From Streptomyces rhizosphaerihabitans (lineage in GTDB: Bacteria; Actinomycetota; Actinomycetes; Streptomycetales; Streptomycetaceae): a stretch of 64,000 bases of DNA. Under the pieces are notes generated by a model that was given only the letters and a program-made list of their open reading frames with translations, had not been told where the DNA came from and did not search any database. Positions 53,401 through 62,122 of the stretch are shown one piece after another. The first letter of the stretch is position 1; each line of letters opens with the position of its first letter. Both the position numbers and the translations under genes were made by a program. The stretch is from NCBI RefSeq assembly GCF_025399795.1, contig NZ_JAODTZ010000013.1, positions 1-64,000 on the forward strand. The letters are read 5' to 3'.

Positions 53401-54507
53401 ATGAGCGTGCACATCGAGATCGGCGGGCTGCGGCCGGAGCGGATCGCCGTCGTTCCGTCACCGCTTGCCGAGCTGGGGATGGCGCTGCACGCGCTGGCGG
53501 AGCCGGGACACCACCCCGGGCTGCAGGGCTGGGTGACGGGGGTGACCGCCCGGCTCGATCCCCATCTCGCGGACCGGATGTGCGAGGCGGACTTCCTGTG
53601 GCGGACGACGTTCTCGGACCTGTTCCTGGCGTGTGCGGGCGTCCCGGGCGGGGCCACGCTGCCGGGCGCGACGCTCGCCGAGGACCTGGACCTGCTGGAC
53701 AAACTCACGGACGAGCAGTTCGTGGACGCGGCTCTGGAGTTCACCTGCGCGCTGGCCTACAGCTCCGCGGGGCCGCACGCCCTCTCCGACCCCGAGGTGC
53801 AGCGGCGCGCCGTGGATCTGGCCGCCTCGCGCGGGCCGCAGCAGACGCGGTTCACCGAGCGGCTGCTGGTGGACCCGCCGGGCGTGCGGGCCTGGCTGAG
53901 GCAGTTCCTGGAGGACTGCGAAGAGGCCTTCTTCGCCGAGACCTGGTCCCGGCTGCGCCACCCGCTCGCCGCGGAGGCCCGTCACAAGACCGATCTGCTC
54001 CGGCACAAGGGCCTGTCCGAGGCGCTGGCCTCCGTCTCCTCCGCCCTGTCCCTGGACGAGACGGCGCGGCGCATCACCGTCGACAAGCTGACCGAGGGGC
54101 GCACGGTCACGGCGGACGGCGGCCTGCTCCTCGTCCCCACCAGCCTCGGCCGCCCGCATCTGATGGTGCTGCACCGGTACCAGTGGCAGCCGGTGCTGCA
54201 CTACCCCGTCAGCTCCCCCGAGCTCGCCACCCCGCCCTCCGTCGAACAGCTCACCCTGCGGATGACCGCCCTGTCCCACCCGGTCCGAATGCGTATCTGC
54301 CGCAACCTGGCACGCAGCGCGTACACCACCGGCGAGCTGGCCCAGGCGCACGGCATGACCGCACCGGAGATATCCCGGCACCTGGGCGTGCTCAAGAAGG
54401 CGGGCCTCATCACCACGCGGCGCCGCGGGCGGTATGTGCTGCACCAGCTCGACGTCAGCGTGGTGGCCCGGCTGGGCAGCGATTTCCTGGAGGGCATCCT
54501 CCGCTAG
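53401..54507 (+). CDS. ArsR-family regulator with large N-terminal domain (DUF5937-like)
   Basis: This 368-aa protein has an N-terminal domain of about 250 residues (MSVHIEIGGLRPERIAVVPS, PLAELGMALHALAEPGHHPG) and a C-terminal ArsR winged helix (LTLRMTALSHPVRMRICRNL, TTGELAQAHGMTAPEISRHL, GVLKKAGLITTRRRGRYVLH). No Cys metal site is seen in the HTH, so the ligand is probably not a metal. ATG 53401 starts the conserved region. The 23-bp palindrome 40 bp upstream is its probable operator. Confidence 0.9.
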   Translation: MSVHIEIGGLRPERIAVVPSPLAELGMALHALAEPGHHPGLQGWVTGVTARLDPHLADRMCEADFLWRTTFSDLFLACAGVPGGATLPGATLAEDLDLLDKLTDEQFVDAALEFTCALAYSSAGPHALSDPEVQRRAVDLAASRGPQQTRFTERLLVDPPGVRAWLRQFLEDCEEAFFAETWSRLRHPLAAEARHKTDLLRHKGLSEALASVSSALSLDETARRITVDKLTEGRTVTADGGLLLVPTSLGRPHLMVLHRYQWQPVLHYPVSSPELATPPSVEQLTLRMTALSHPVRMRICRNLARSAYTTGELAQAHGMTAPEISRHLGVLKKAGLITTRRRGRYVLHQLDVSVVARLGSDFLEGILR

Positions 54508-54665
54508 GACGCGACGGCGACAGACGGTCCGGGTGCACGGGTGCACCCGTGCACATGGCGGCACGCCGACCCGTACACACGGGCACGCGGGCCGCTGGAA
54601 ACACCGCTCCCCCGGCACCGGGCGCCGCCCGGGTGCGGGGAACTCCTCCGGCCTGTGCGGCAGGC

Positions 54666-55298
54666 TCAGTCGAAGCGGATGTGGCGCACGCTTGTCCGCG
54701 CCCGCCGCAGACGTCCGCGCAGGGCCCCGTCCCGGTTGGGCGTGAGTGTCAGCCCCGCGAGGACGGCTACGCGGTCGGCGGTCCTGGCGACCGTCGTCCG
54801 GTCGGTCCACAGATGCTCGGCGAACTCCGGCTCGCGCAGCCGCTCCAGGCAATGGTCGAGCTGCCGCACGGCCCAGCTCTCGCGCCGCAGCGGAGCGCTC
54901 TTCCCGGCGACATGGCGCAGAAGCTGCCCGAAGCCGCGCTCGCGCAGCCGCCGCAGTACGGTCTCGCGCTCGGCCAGCAGCGTGAAGTGCCGTACGTCGT
55001 GGCCCAGTTCACGCAGCCGTCCGACCGTCTCCGCGAAGTACACGGGGTTCGTGACCGTCATGGGGACGATGACCACACCGCCCTGCTTGCCGAGCGCGAG
55101 GTCGAGCACCTCGACCACGCCCTGCCGCCAGGACACCAAGTCCTGGAAATCGCCTCGGAGTTCGGGCGGAAGCATGCGGCGCAGGCCGAAACCGGCGTGT
55201 TCCGGATCGCAGATGACGCTGCCGGGCAGCCGGCGCTGGATCTCGTGTGCGGTCTGTGTCTTGCCGCCCCCGAAGGGCCCGTTGATCCACAGGAGCAT
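54666..55298 (-). CDS. TmrB-like ATP-binding protein (tunicamycin-resistance family)
   Basis: This 210-aa P-loop protein begins MLLWINGPFGGGKTQTAHEI, the Walker A phrase I recall from Bacillus TmrB. Other TmrB-like phrases are SVICDPEHAGFGLRRM, VIVPMTVTNPVYFAETVGRL and VRHFTLLAERETVLRRL. TmrB gives tunicamycin resistance, probably by binding the drug; the function of Streptomyces homologues is not known to me. It lies 99 bp after the response regulator on the same strand, so it may belong to the two-component operon. Close to the wall-stress themes of the window, it could protect teichoic-acid or glycoprotein steps. Confidence 0.87.
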   Translation of the reverse strand: MLLWINGPFGGGKTQTAHEIQRRLPGSVICDPEHAGFGLRRMLPPELRGDFQDLVSWRQGVVEVLDLALGKQGGVVIVPMTVTNPVYFAETVGRLRELGHDVRHFTLLAERETVLRRLRERGFGQLLRHVAGKSAPLRRESWAVRQLDHCLERLREPEFAEHLWTDRTTVARTADRVAVLAGLTLTPNRDGALRGRLRRARTSVRHIRFD

Positions 55299-55397
55299 GC
55301 GCAGACCCTAGTGTGCGCCGGTCACATCCCGGTCACGCTCCCGCCTCCGTCCCCGTCCCGTTCTCATCCCCGCCGTCAGCCGTGCGGCACGACGGCG

Positions 55398-56069
55398 TCA
55401 GCCGAGCCCGCCCGCCCGGACGATCCCCGTCTCGTAGGCGAGCACGACCACCTGGACCCGGTCGCGCAGCCCCAGCTTGGTGAGAATGCGCCCGACGTGC
55501 GTCTTCACGGTGGCCTCCGAGAGGACGAGGTGGGCCGCGATCTCCCCGTTGGACAGGCCCTGCGCGACGAGGATCATGACCTCGCGCTCGCGCTCGGTGA
55601 GCCGCTCCAGCCCCTTGTGCTGGGGCTCCTTGCCGGTGTTGGGCAGCAGCGGCGCGAACCGGTCGAGCAGACGCCGGGTGGTGGACGGCGCCACCACGGC
55701 GTCGCCACTGTGCACGGAACGGATGGCGGCGAGCAGCTCGCCCGGAGGCACGTCCTTGAGCATGAAGCCGGAGGCACCCGCCTTCAGCCCGGAGAAGGCG
55801 TACTCGTCGAGGTCGAAGGTGGTGAGGATCAGCACCTTCGGCGGGTTCGGGTCCGAGCAGATGCGGCGGGTGGTCTCCACGCCGTCCAGCTTCGGCATGC
55901 GTACGTCCATCAGGACCACGTCGACCTCGGTGGCACGCAGGACCTGGAGGGCCTCGACGCCGTCGCCCGCCTCGGCCACGACCTCCATGTCCGGCTGGGC
56001 GTCGAGCACCATCCGGAAGCCGGTGCGCAGCAGCACCTGGTCGTCGACGAGCATCACGCGGATCGCCAT
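55398..56069 (-). CDS. NarL/LuxR-type response regulator
   Basis: This 223-aa regulator has a receiver domain (VMLVDDQVLLRTGFRMVL, phospho-acceptor D55 in VVLMDVRMPK, Lys in GFMLKDVPPGEL) and a LuxR-type helix-turn-helix (LTEREREVMILVAQGLSNGE, IAAHLVLSEATVKTHVGRIL). The histidine kinase lies 85 bp upstream on the same strand, forming a cognate pair. The spacer carries a 16-bp palindrome. The signal and targets are unknown. tmrB-like gene follows. Confidence 0.94.
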   Translation of the reverse strand: MAIRVMLVDDQVLLRTGFRMVLDAQPDMEVVAEAGDGVEALQVLRATEVDVVLMDVRMPKLDGVETTRRICSDPNPPKVLILTTFDLDEYAFSGLKAGASGFMLKDVPPGELLAAIRSVHSGDAVVAPSTTRRLLDRFAPLLPNTGKEPQHKGLERLTEREREVMILVAQGLSNGEIAAHLVLSEATVKTHVGRILTKLGLRDRVQVVVLAYETGIVRAGGLG

Positions 56070-56093
56070 CGGGGTCCTTTCACTTCGTAGGGA

Positions 56094-56109
56094 TCATCCG
56101 TACGGATGA
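56094..56109. promoter_or_regulatory. 16-bp palindrome between the kinase and its response regulator
   Basis: TCATCCGTACGGATGA is a perfect palindrome. Related GATCATCCGCACGGATC and GATCGTTCGCACGGATC copies follow at 56110-56139. It could bind the response regulator and set up an internal promoter. Confidence 0.5.
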
Positions 56110-56154
56110 GATCATCCGCACGGATCGTTCGCACGGATCAGGTGTGTACAGGTG

Positions 56155-57360
56155 TCAGTGGGCCGCTTTGAGCGGCAGCAGGGCGCTGATGCGGAAGCCT
56201 CCACCGGGCCGCGGCCCCGCGTCCAGGGTGCCGCCGACCATGCCGACGCGCTCCCGCATACCGATCAGGCCGTGGCCCTGCCCGTCGGCGCCGCCCTCCT
56301 CGTACAGCTCGTGGGGCGCGCCCTTGCCGTCGTCCTCGACGAGCAGGCCGAGGCCGTCGTCGAAGTAGACCAGGCGGACGCTCGCACCCGCGTTCGGGCC
56401 TCCGTGCTTGCGGGTGTTGGTGAGCGCCTCCTGCACGATGCGGTACGCCGTGAGTTCCACTCCGCTGGGCAGCGGGCGCGGGGTGCCCTCCACCTTGAAG
56501 TCGACGGGGAGGCCGGACGTGCGGCACTGCTCGATGAGGTCGTCGAGCTGCTCGACGTCGGGCTGCGGCACGTACTCGCCGACCTCCTGGTGCTCGCCGG
56601 TGCGCAGGACGCCGAGCAGGCGGCGCATCTCGGCGAGGGCCTGCCGGCCGGTCCCCGAGATGGTCTCCAGCGCCTTCCTGGCCTGGTCCGGGGCGGCGTC
56701 CATGACGTACGCGGCGCCGTCGGCCTGGACCACCATCACCGAGACGTTGTGCGCGACGACGTCGTGCAGCTCGCGCGCGATCCGGGCGCGCTCGGCGGCG
56801 ACCGCGACCTTGGCCTGCGCCTCGCGCTCCTTCTCCAGACGGGCGGCGCGCTCCTCCAGCTGCGCCAGGTAGGCGCGGCGGGTGCGGATCGAGTCGCCGA
56901 GCACCCAGGCGAGCGCGAACGGGACGGTCTGGAATATCGCTATGAGGACGCCGCCGAGACCGCCCGTCTCGTGCGTGGGCCAGCGCATCTGCGAGAGCGT
57001 GCCCGCGCACAGCCCGCCGACCAGCGCGAACCGGGAGGCCCAGCGGGCGCCGTCCGCCGCGACCGTGTAGATGATCACCAGCATCGCGAAGTCCTCGGGC
57101 CCCGTCGGGACGTCCAGGACGAGCTGCGCGAGGCCTGCCGCCACGGCCAGGATCAGCATCTTCTCGGGCATACGGCGGCGCAGCGCGACGACCAGGCTCA
57201 TGACGACGGCGATCGGGAGCGCCGCGGCAACCGACCCTCGCTGGTCCGCGGCGCCGTTGACATTGCTGAGGCTCACGCCGGAGATCCCGAGCAGGGCGAC
57301 GGCCCAGAAGCTGTCGACCCATGTCGGGTGCCTGCGGAGAAAGTCATAGAGGCGCTGCAC
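56155..57360 (-). CDS. NarL-partner sensor histidine kinase (HisKA_3)
   Basis: This 401-aa kinase has four or five transmembrane segments in the first 160 residues (FWAVALLGISGVSL, AVVMSLVVAL, MLILAVAAGLAQLVL, and later ones) with no large sensor loop. A coiled coil (LAQLEERAARLEKEREAQAK) leads to the HisKA_3 dimerisation helix with H199 in RELHDVVAHN, and the HATPase domain (EALTNTRKHGGPN, GHGLIGMRERVGMVGG). It probably senses a membrane or intramembrane signal. The downstream response regulator is its likely partner. Confidence 0.93.
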   Translation of the reverse strand: MQRLYDFLRRHPTWVDSFWAVALLGISGVSLSNVNGAADQRGSVAAALPIAVVMSLVVALRRRMPEKMLILAVAAGLAQLVLDVPTGPEDFAMLVIIYTVAADGARWASRFALVGGLCAGTLSQMRWPTHETGGLGGVLIAIFQTVPFALAWVLGDSIRTRRAYLAQLEERAARLEKEREAQAKVAVAAERARIARELHDVVAHNVSVMVVQADGAAYVMDAAPDQARKALETISGTGRQALAEMRRLLGVLRTGEHQEVGEYVPQPDVEQLDDLIEQCRTSGLPVDFKVEGTPRPLPSGVELTAYRIVQEALTNTRKHGGPNAGASVRLVYFDDGLGLLVEDDGKGAPHELYEEGGADGQGHGLIGMRERVGMVGGTLDAGPRPGGGFRISALLPLKAAH

Positions 57361-57478
57361 GTAACCCAGAGTAGGGAAGCGTGCAGTGTGCAGGGGTCAA
57401 CCGGAGGACCGATCCGGGACCGCCCCTCGTACTCCCCAAGGTGGAGGCCCCCCGCTCCGGGACGCTTAGCCTGAGCCC

Positions 57479-58690
57479 GTGAGACGTGCGGTGAAGGGCG
57501 AGTGGCATGGGTGGCGCGAGGCGACGGAGGAGGCGCTGTACGGCCCCTCCGGCTTCTATCGCGGGCCCGCGGGACCGGCCGGGCACTTCCGGACCTCGGT
57601 GCACGCGTCCCCGCTGTTCGCGGGCGCCGTGGCACGGCTGCTGTGCCGCCTCGACGCGGCGCTCGGCCACCCGGACACGCTGGACTTCGTCGACATGGCG
57701 GCCGGCCGCGGCGAGCTGGTGACCGGCGTTCTCGCCGCCCTCCCCGCCGACGTGGCCTCCCGGGCGCGCTGGTTCGCGGTCGAGCGGGCCGACCGGCCGG
57801 CCGGCCTCGACCGGCGGATCGCGTGGCTCGCCGAGCCCCCGAAGGGGATCACCGGGCTGCTGTTCGCCAACGAGTGGCTGGACAACGTGCCCGTGGACGT
57901 CGCCGAGGTCGGCCCGGACGGGGTTCCGCGGCTGGTCCTCGTACGCGGCGACGGAGCCGAACGCCTCGGGGAGGCCGTCACCGGGGCGGACGCCCAGTGG
58001 CTGCGGAACTGGTGGTGGCCGCCGGCCGGCGCGCGGTTCGCCCGCACGCCCGCACCGGGAGCGCGGCCGGACCGCACGCCCCCACAAGGAGCGCCCCTTC
58101 CACAGGGGGCGCGCACGTCCGCCGACGAGCCCCTCCTGGCCGCCGAGGGCGCCCGTGCCGAGATCGGGCTTCCCCGGGACCTCGCCTGGGCCTCCGCCGT
58201 GTCGGCACTCGACCGGGGTCTCGCCGTCGCCGTCGACTACGCGCACTTCGCGGGCGGACGGCCGCCCTTCGGGACGCTCACCGGTTTCCGGGAAGGACGC
58301 GGGACGGCGCCGGTGCCGGACGGGTCGTGCGACATCACCGCGCATGTGGCGCTCGACGCGTGCGCGCTGCCCGGGGGACGCGTGGTGACCCAGCGCGCGG
58401 CACTGCGCGCGCTGGGCGTGAGCGGCGCACGTCCCCCGCTCGCGCTGGCGTCCACGGACCCGGCCGCCTATGTGCGGGCCCTCGCGGGCGCCGGCGCGGC
58501 GGCGGAACTCACCGCGCCGGGCGGGCTGGGCGACTTCGGCTGGCTGCTCCAGCCCGTCGGCTTCCCCGACGTGCTCCGGGACGTCCCGGCCGCTGCGGAC
58601 GCCCCGGATGCCCTGCACGCCCCGGCCGCCGAGAACGCCGTCCTGCGCGATGCCCTACTTGTCGATGTCCCCGACCACGAAGAACAGTGA
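57479..58690 (+). CDS. SAM-dependent methyltransferase, MidA/NDUFAF7-like (Methyltransf_28)
   Basis: This 403-aa protein shows the pattern of MidA/NDUFAF7: [36 protein letters not shown] (motif I), [16 protein letters not shown] and [10 protein letters not shown]. In mitochondria NDUFAF7 methylates an arginine of NDUFS2, the NuoD homologue of complex I. Here the gene converges with a nuoD paralogue and overlaps it by 36 bp, which makes a link plausible. A Pro/Arg-rich insert of about 40 residues ([15 protein letters not shown]) is not typical. GTG 57479 lies 6 nt after TAGCCT, so the mRNA is probably leaderless. Confidence 0.82.
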   Translation: MRRAVKGEWHGWREATEEALYGPSGFYRGPAGPAGHFRTSVHASPLFAGAVARLLCRLDAALGHPDTLDFVDMAAGRGELVTGVLAALPADVASRARWFAVERADRPAGLDRRIAWLAEPPKGITGLLFANEWLDNVPVDVAEVGPDGVPRLVLVRGDGAERLGEAVTGADAQWLRNWWWPPAGARFARTPAPGARPDRTPPQGAPLPQGARTSADEPLLAAEGARAEIGLPRDLAWASAVSALDRGLAVAVDYAHFAGGRPPFGTLTGFREGRGTAPVPDGSCDITAHVALDACALPGGRVVTQRAALRALGVSGARPPLALASTDPAAYVRALAGAGAAAELTAPGGLGDFGWLLQPVGFPDVLRDVPAAADAPDALHAPAAENAVLRDALLVDVPDHEEQ

Positions 58691-59806
58691 TCCCAGGATC
58701 GCCACCATGTCCGCGACCAGTGTCCCGGGCAGCAGTTCGGTGAGCGCCTGGATGTTGTTGAAGGAGGCGGAGCGCAGCTTCAGCCGGTACGGGGTCTTCT
58801 CGCCCTTGCTGACGAGGTAGTAGCCGTTGATTCCGAGGGGGTTCTCGGTCCAGGCGTACGTGTGCCCCTCGGGCGCCTTCAGGACCTTCGGCAGGCGCTG
58901 GTTGATCGGGCCGGGCGGCAGCTCGGCGAGCCGGTCGAGACAGGCGTCCGCGAGGTCCAGGGAGACGTGGGTCTGCTCCAGGAGACATTCGAAGCGGGCC
59001 AGGCAGTCGCCCTCCTGGCGCGTGACGACCTTCAGGGTGTCCTGGAGCTCGCCGTACGCGAGGTAGGGCTCGTCGCGGCGCAGGTCGAAGTCGACGCCGG
59101 AGGCGCGGGCGATGGGGCCGCTCACGCCGTACGCGTGCACGGCCTGCGGCGTGAGGACGCCGACACCGCGTGTACGCCCCCGGAAGATCTCGTTGCCGAG
59201 CACCAGGTCGTCGTACACACCCATCCGCGAGCGCAGCGCGGCGACGCAGGCACGCGCACGCGTTGCCCATCCGGCCGGGAGGTCCTCCTTGAGGCCGCCG
59301 ACGCGGTTGAACATGTAGTGCATGCGCCCGCCGGAGATCTCCTCCATGACGTGCTGGAGCTCCTCGCGCTCCGTGAAGGCGTAGAAGATCGGGGTGATCC
59401 CGCCCAGCTCCAGGGGATAGGAGCCGAGGAACATCAGGTGGTTGAGGACGCGGTTGAGCTCCGCGAGGAGCGTGCGCGTCCACACCGCGCGCGCGGGGAC
59501 CTCCATGCCGAGCATCCGCTCCACGGCCAGGACGACACCCAGCTCGTTCGAGAAGGCGGACAGCCAGTCGTGGCGGTTGGCGAGCATGATGATCTGGCGG
59601 TAGTCGCGCGCCTCGAAGAGCTTCTCCGCGCCGCGGTGCATATAGCCGATGACCGGCTCCGCGTGCTGGATCCGCTCGCCGTCGAGGACGAGCCGCAGTC
59701 GCAGCACGCCATGGGTCGAGGGGTGCTGGGGGCCGATGTTGAGCACCATGTCGGTGCTCTCGGCAGCGCCGCCGATGCCGACCATGGTCTCCGTCGTAGG
59801 AGTCAT
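58655..59806 (-). CDS. nuoD: NADH dehydrogenase I subunit D (49-kDa) paralogue
   Basis: This 383-aa protein belongs to the NuoD/NDUFS2 family of complex I, the quinone-site subunit related to [NiFe] hydrogenase large chains. Family phrases are [58 protein letters not shown] and the C-terminus [17 protein letters not shown]. It stands alone, apart from the other nuo genes; S. coelicolor also has such a second copy. ATG 59806 begins the homology with a weak ribosome-binding site. The 3' end overlaps the MidA-like gene. Confidence 0.93.
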   Translation of the reverse strand: MTPTTETMVGIGGAAESTDMVLNIGPQHPSTHGVLRLRLVLDGERIQHAEPVIGYMHRGAEKLFEARDYRQIIMLANRHDWLSAFSNELGVVLAVERMLGMEVPARAVWTRTLLAELNRVLNHLMFLGSYPLELGGITPIFYAFTEREELQHVMEEISGGRMHYMFNRVGGLKEDLPAGWATRARACVAALRSRMGVYDDLVLGNEIFRGRTRGVGVLTPQAVHAYGVSGPIARASGVDFDLRRDEPYLAYGELQDTLKVVTRQEGDCLARFECLLEQTHVSLDLADACLDRLAELPPGPINQRLPKVLKAPEGHTYAWTENPLGINGYYLVSKGEKTPYRLKLRSASFNNIQALTELLPGTLVADMVAILGSLFFVVGDIDK

Positions 59807-59837
59807 GGGCACAGTCTCTCGTACGTACGCTTGCCCC

Positions 59838-60341
59838 ATGAATACGGGGAGCGCGCGGACCGACGAGAGCGCGATGCCGGAGCCGGTCTGGACCGGACTG
59901 CCTCCAGGGCTGCTGCGGATGCGACGGCTGTTGCTGGTGGTGTGGCTGGGACTCCTGACGATCACCGTCGGACTGCTCCTCGCCCTGTTCGCCGGTCCGG
60001 GCTGGGCTGCCTTCGCCCTGCTGCCGCTCGCCCTGGCCGCGTGGGGCTGGCGCATGCTGGGACGCAACTGGCGCTCCTGGCGGTACGCCGAACGCGCGGA
60101 CGACCTGCTGATCAGCCGGGGTGTGCTGTGGCGTGAGGAGACCGTGGTGCCGTACGGGCGCATGCAACTGGTCGAGGTGACCTCCGGGCCTCTGGAACGC
60201 CACTTCGGGCTCGCCAGCGTGCAGTTGCACACGGCCGCCGCTGCGACCGACGCGTGCATCCCGGGTCTCGACCCGGCCGAGGCCGAGCGGCTGCGGGACC
60301 GGCTGACCGAACTGGGCGAGGCACGATCGGCGGGCCTGTGA
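59838..60341 (+). CDS. PH-domain membrane protein (YdbS-like)
   Basis: This 167-aa protein has two membrane helices ([36 protein letters not shown]) and then one bacterial PH (bPH2) domain: [55 protein letters not shown] -10-like TACGCT lies 6 nt before ATG 59838, so translation is probably leaderless. Its stop overlaps the start of the next gene by 4 nt (GTGA), so both are made together. Roles of these pairs in envelope homeostasis are suspected but not proven. Confidence 0.9.
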   Translation: MNTGSARTDESAMPEPVWTGLPPGLLRMRRLLLVVWLGLLTITVGLLLALFAGPGWAAFALLPLALAAWGWRMLGRNWRSWRYAERADDLLISRGVLWREETVVPYGRMQLVEVTSGPLERHFGLASVQLHTAAAATDACIPGLDPAEAERLRDRLTELGEARSAGL

Positions 60342-61729
60342 GCACGGCCTCCCCGGACTCCTCGGGGCACACCTCCGCCACGCCCGGCAGTCCCTCCGGG
60401 GCGACGGCCCTGCCGGGCGGGGACGACTCCGTACGGGAGGAAAAGCCGCTGTCCGAACGGCGGTTGCACCCCGTGACGCCGTTCCGGCGCGCCTGGGCGC
60501 CGGTCGCCGTGCTCGCCGGCTGGGCCGTCCACGACCCCAACCAGGCGCAGGAGCAGCTGACCAGACTCACCACGACCGCGCTGCTCCTCGGACTCGCCGT
60601 GATCGTCCCGGGCGCCGCTCTCTACGGCTTTCTGAGCTGGTGGTTCACCCACTTCGCGGTGACCGACACCGAACTGCGCATCCGCACCGGCCTGTTGTTC
60701 CGGCGCACCGCGCACATCCGGCTCGAACGGCTCCAGGCCGTCGACATCACCCAGCCGCTGCTGGCCCGTGTCGCGGGCGTCGCCAAGCTCAAGCTCGATG
60801 TCGTCGGGACGGACAAGAAGGACGAACTGGCCTACCTGGGCGAGGGCGAGGCCCGGATGCTGCGCGCCGAACTCCTCGCCCGGGCCGCCGGGTTCGCTCC
60901 CGAGTCCGCCCGCGAGGTCGGCGAGGCTCCGGTCCACCGGCTGCTGCACGTCCCGCCCGGCGTCCTCGCCGCCTCCCTGCTGCTCACCGGCGCCACCTGG
61001 GGTTCCCTGGCCGCCGCGCTCGTCGTCCCCACGCTGCTGTGGCTCGCCACGCACAGCGCGTGGACGGTCCTCGCTACCGGGCTGCCGCTGCTCGGCGCGG
61101 CGGGCGCGAGCAGCGTGGGGCGGTTCGTCGCCGAGTACGACTGGACGGTGGGCGAGTCGCCCGACGGACTCCGCATCGACCACGGGCTCCTGGACCGTAC
61201 GCACGAGACGGTGCCGCCCGGACGCGTGCAGACCGTACGGATCGTCGAGCCCCTGCTGTGGCGGGGCAGGTGGGTGCGTGTCGAGCTGGACGTGGCGGGG
61301 TCGTCCAACTCGGTTCTCGTGCCCGTCGCTCCGCGCGAGGTCGCCGAGGCGGTGATCGCCGCGGTGCTGCCCGGGGTGACCGTCCCGGCGGCCCTGGACC
61401 GGCCGCCGCGGCGGGCCGGCTGGTGCGTGCCGTTCTGGTGGCACGGGTACGGACTCGCCGTCACCGACACCGTCTTCGCGGCCCGCCACGGGCTGCTGCG
61501 GCGCCGCCTCTCCCTCGTCCCGCACGCGAAGGCGCAGAGCGTACGGCTGACGCAGGGGCCGTGGGAGCGCTTCAAGGGGCTCGCCGACGTCCACATCGAC
61601 GCCGGCGCCGGCAAGACGGTGACGGCGCGGCTGCGGGATGCCGCGGAGGCGAGGGAGCTTCTCCAGGCACAGGCGGACCGGTCCCGCACGGGTCGGCGGG
61701 AAGCCCGGCCGGACCGCTGGATGGCCTGA
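60338..61729 (+). CDS. PH-domain membrane protein (YdbT-like), partner of the preceding gene
   Basis: This 463-aa protein has paired transmembrane helices and at least two, probably three, bPH2 domains. The first follows [20 protein letters not shown] with [20 protein letters not shown]; the second is [20 protein letters not shown]; the third is [20 protein letters not shown]. It is translationally coupled to the single-PH protein upstream, like YdbS-YdbT of Bacillus. In B. subtilis the YdbST pair is tied to resistance to Bacillus amyloliquefaciens antimicrobials; a similar role here is inference. GTG 60338 is the likely start. Confidence 0.9.
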   Translation: MSTASPDSSGHTSATPGSPSGATALPGGDDSVREEKPLSERRLHPVTPFRRAWAPVAVLAGWAVHDPNQAQEQLTRLTTTALLLGLAVIVPGAALYGFLSWWFTHFAVTDTELRIRTGLLFRRTAHIRLERLQAVDITQPLLARVAGVAKLKLDVVGTDKKDELAYLGEGEARMLRAELLARAAGFAPESAREVGEAPVHRLLHVPPGVLAASLLLTGATWGSLAAALVVPTLLWLATHSAWTVLATGLPLLGAAGASSVGRFVAEYDWTVGESPDGLRIDHGLLDRTHETVPPGRVQTVRIVEPLLWRGRWVRVELDVAGSSNSVLVPVAPREVAEAVIAAVLPGVTVPAALDRPPRRAGWCVPFWWHGYGLAVTDTVFAARHGLLRRRLSLVPHAKAQSVRLTQGPWERFKGLADVHIDAGAGKTVTARLRDAAEARELLQAQADRSRTGRREARPDRWMA

Positions 61730-62023
61730 GGCGCCCGCGCGGGCGTCGCGCTCACGCCGAGGCGGACCGAGGCGGACCGAGAGGGGATGCCCGAGGGCGT
61801 GCACACAGGCGTGCGGACCGAGCGGAGGGCGACCGAGGCAGGCACGGCTCTGGAGCGCGCGGAAGGCGTGGAATCGGCGCTGGGGGCGCCGACGCGTGTC
61901 CTGGGTGCACGCACGACCAGGGGGCGTACACACCGACCAGGGCGTACGGGCGGCCAGGGGGCGGGCGGCCAAGGCGCGTTTGTGGAGGCGGGGGCCCGCG
62001 GGCGAAGAGGGTTGCCCCTCAGA
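61730..62023. other. Gene-free GC-rich spacer after the PH-domain operon
   Basis: About 290 bp carry no supported gene. Short direct repeats are visible (GAGGCGGACC twice near 61757-61778; GACCAGGG with GCGTAC near 61915-61960). The terminator follows. Confidence 0.5.
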
Positions 62024-62080
62024 AACGGAGTGAGGGCAGTAGTGAGGGCAGTGGCGTGGTGCCACTGCCCTCACTCCGTT
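62024..62080. terminator. Terminator with two alternative left arms
   Basis: The right arm (62061-62080) can pair with 62041-62055 (15-bp stem, 5-nt loop) or, further out, with 62024-62040 (17-bp stem, AACGGAGTGAGGGCAGT), because TGAGGGCAGT is present twice. It lies between the PH-domain operon and the convergent coiled-coil protein gene and likely acts on both. Confidence 0.8.
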
Positions 62081-62122
62081 ACGCCTGTTCTACGCCTGTT
62101 CGGCAGGCATGCGGCGGGCGGT

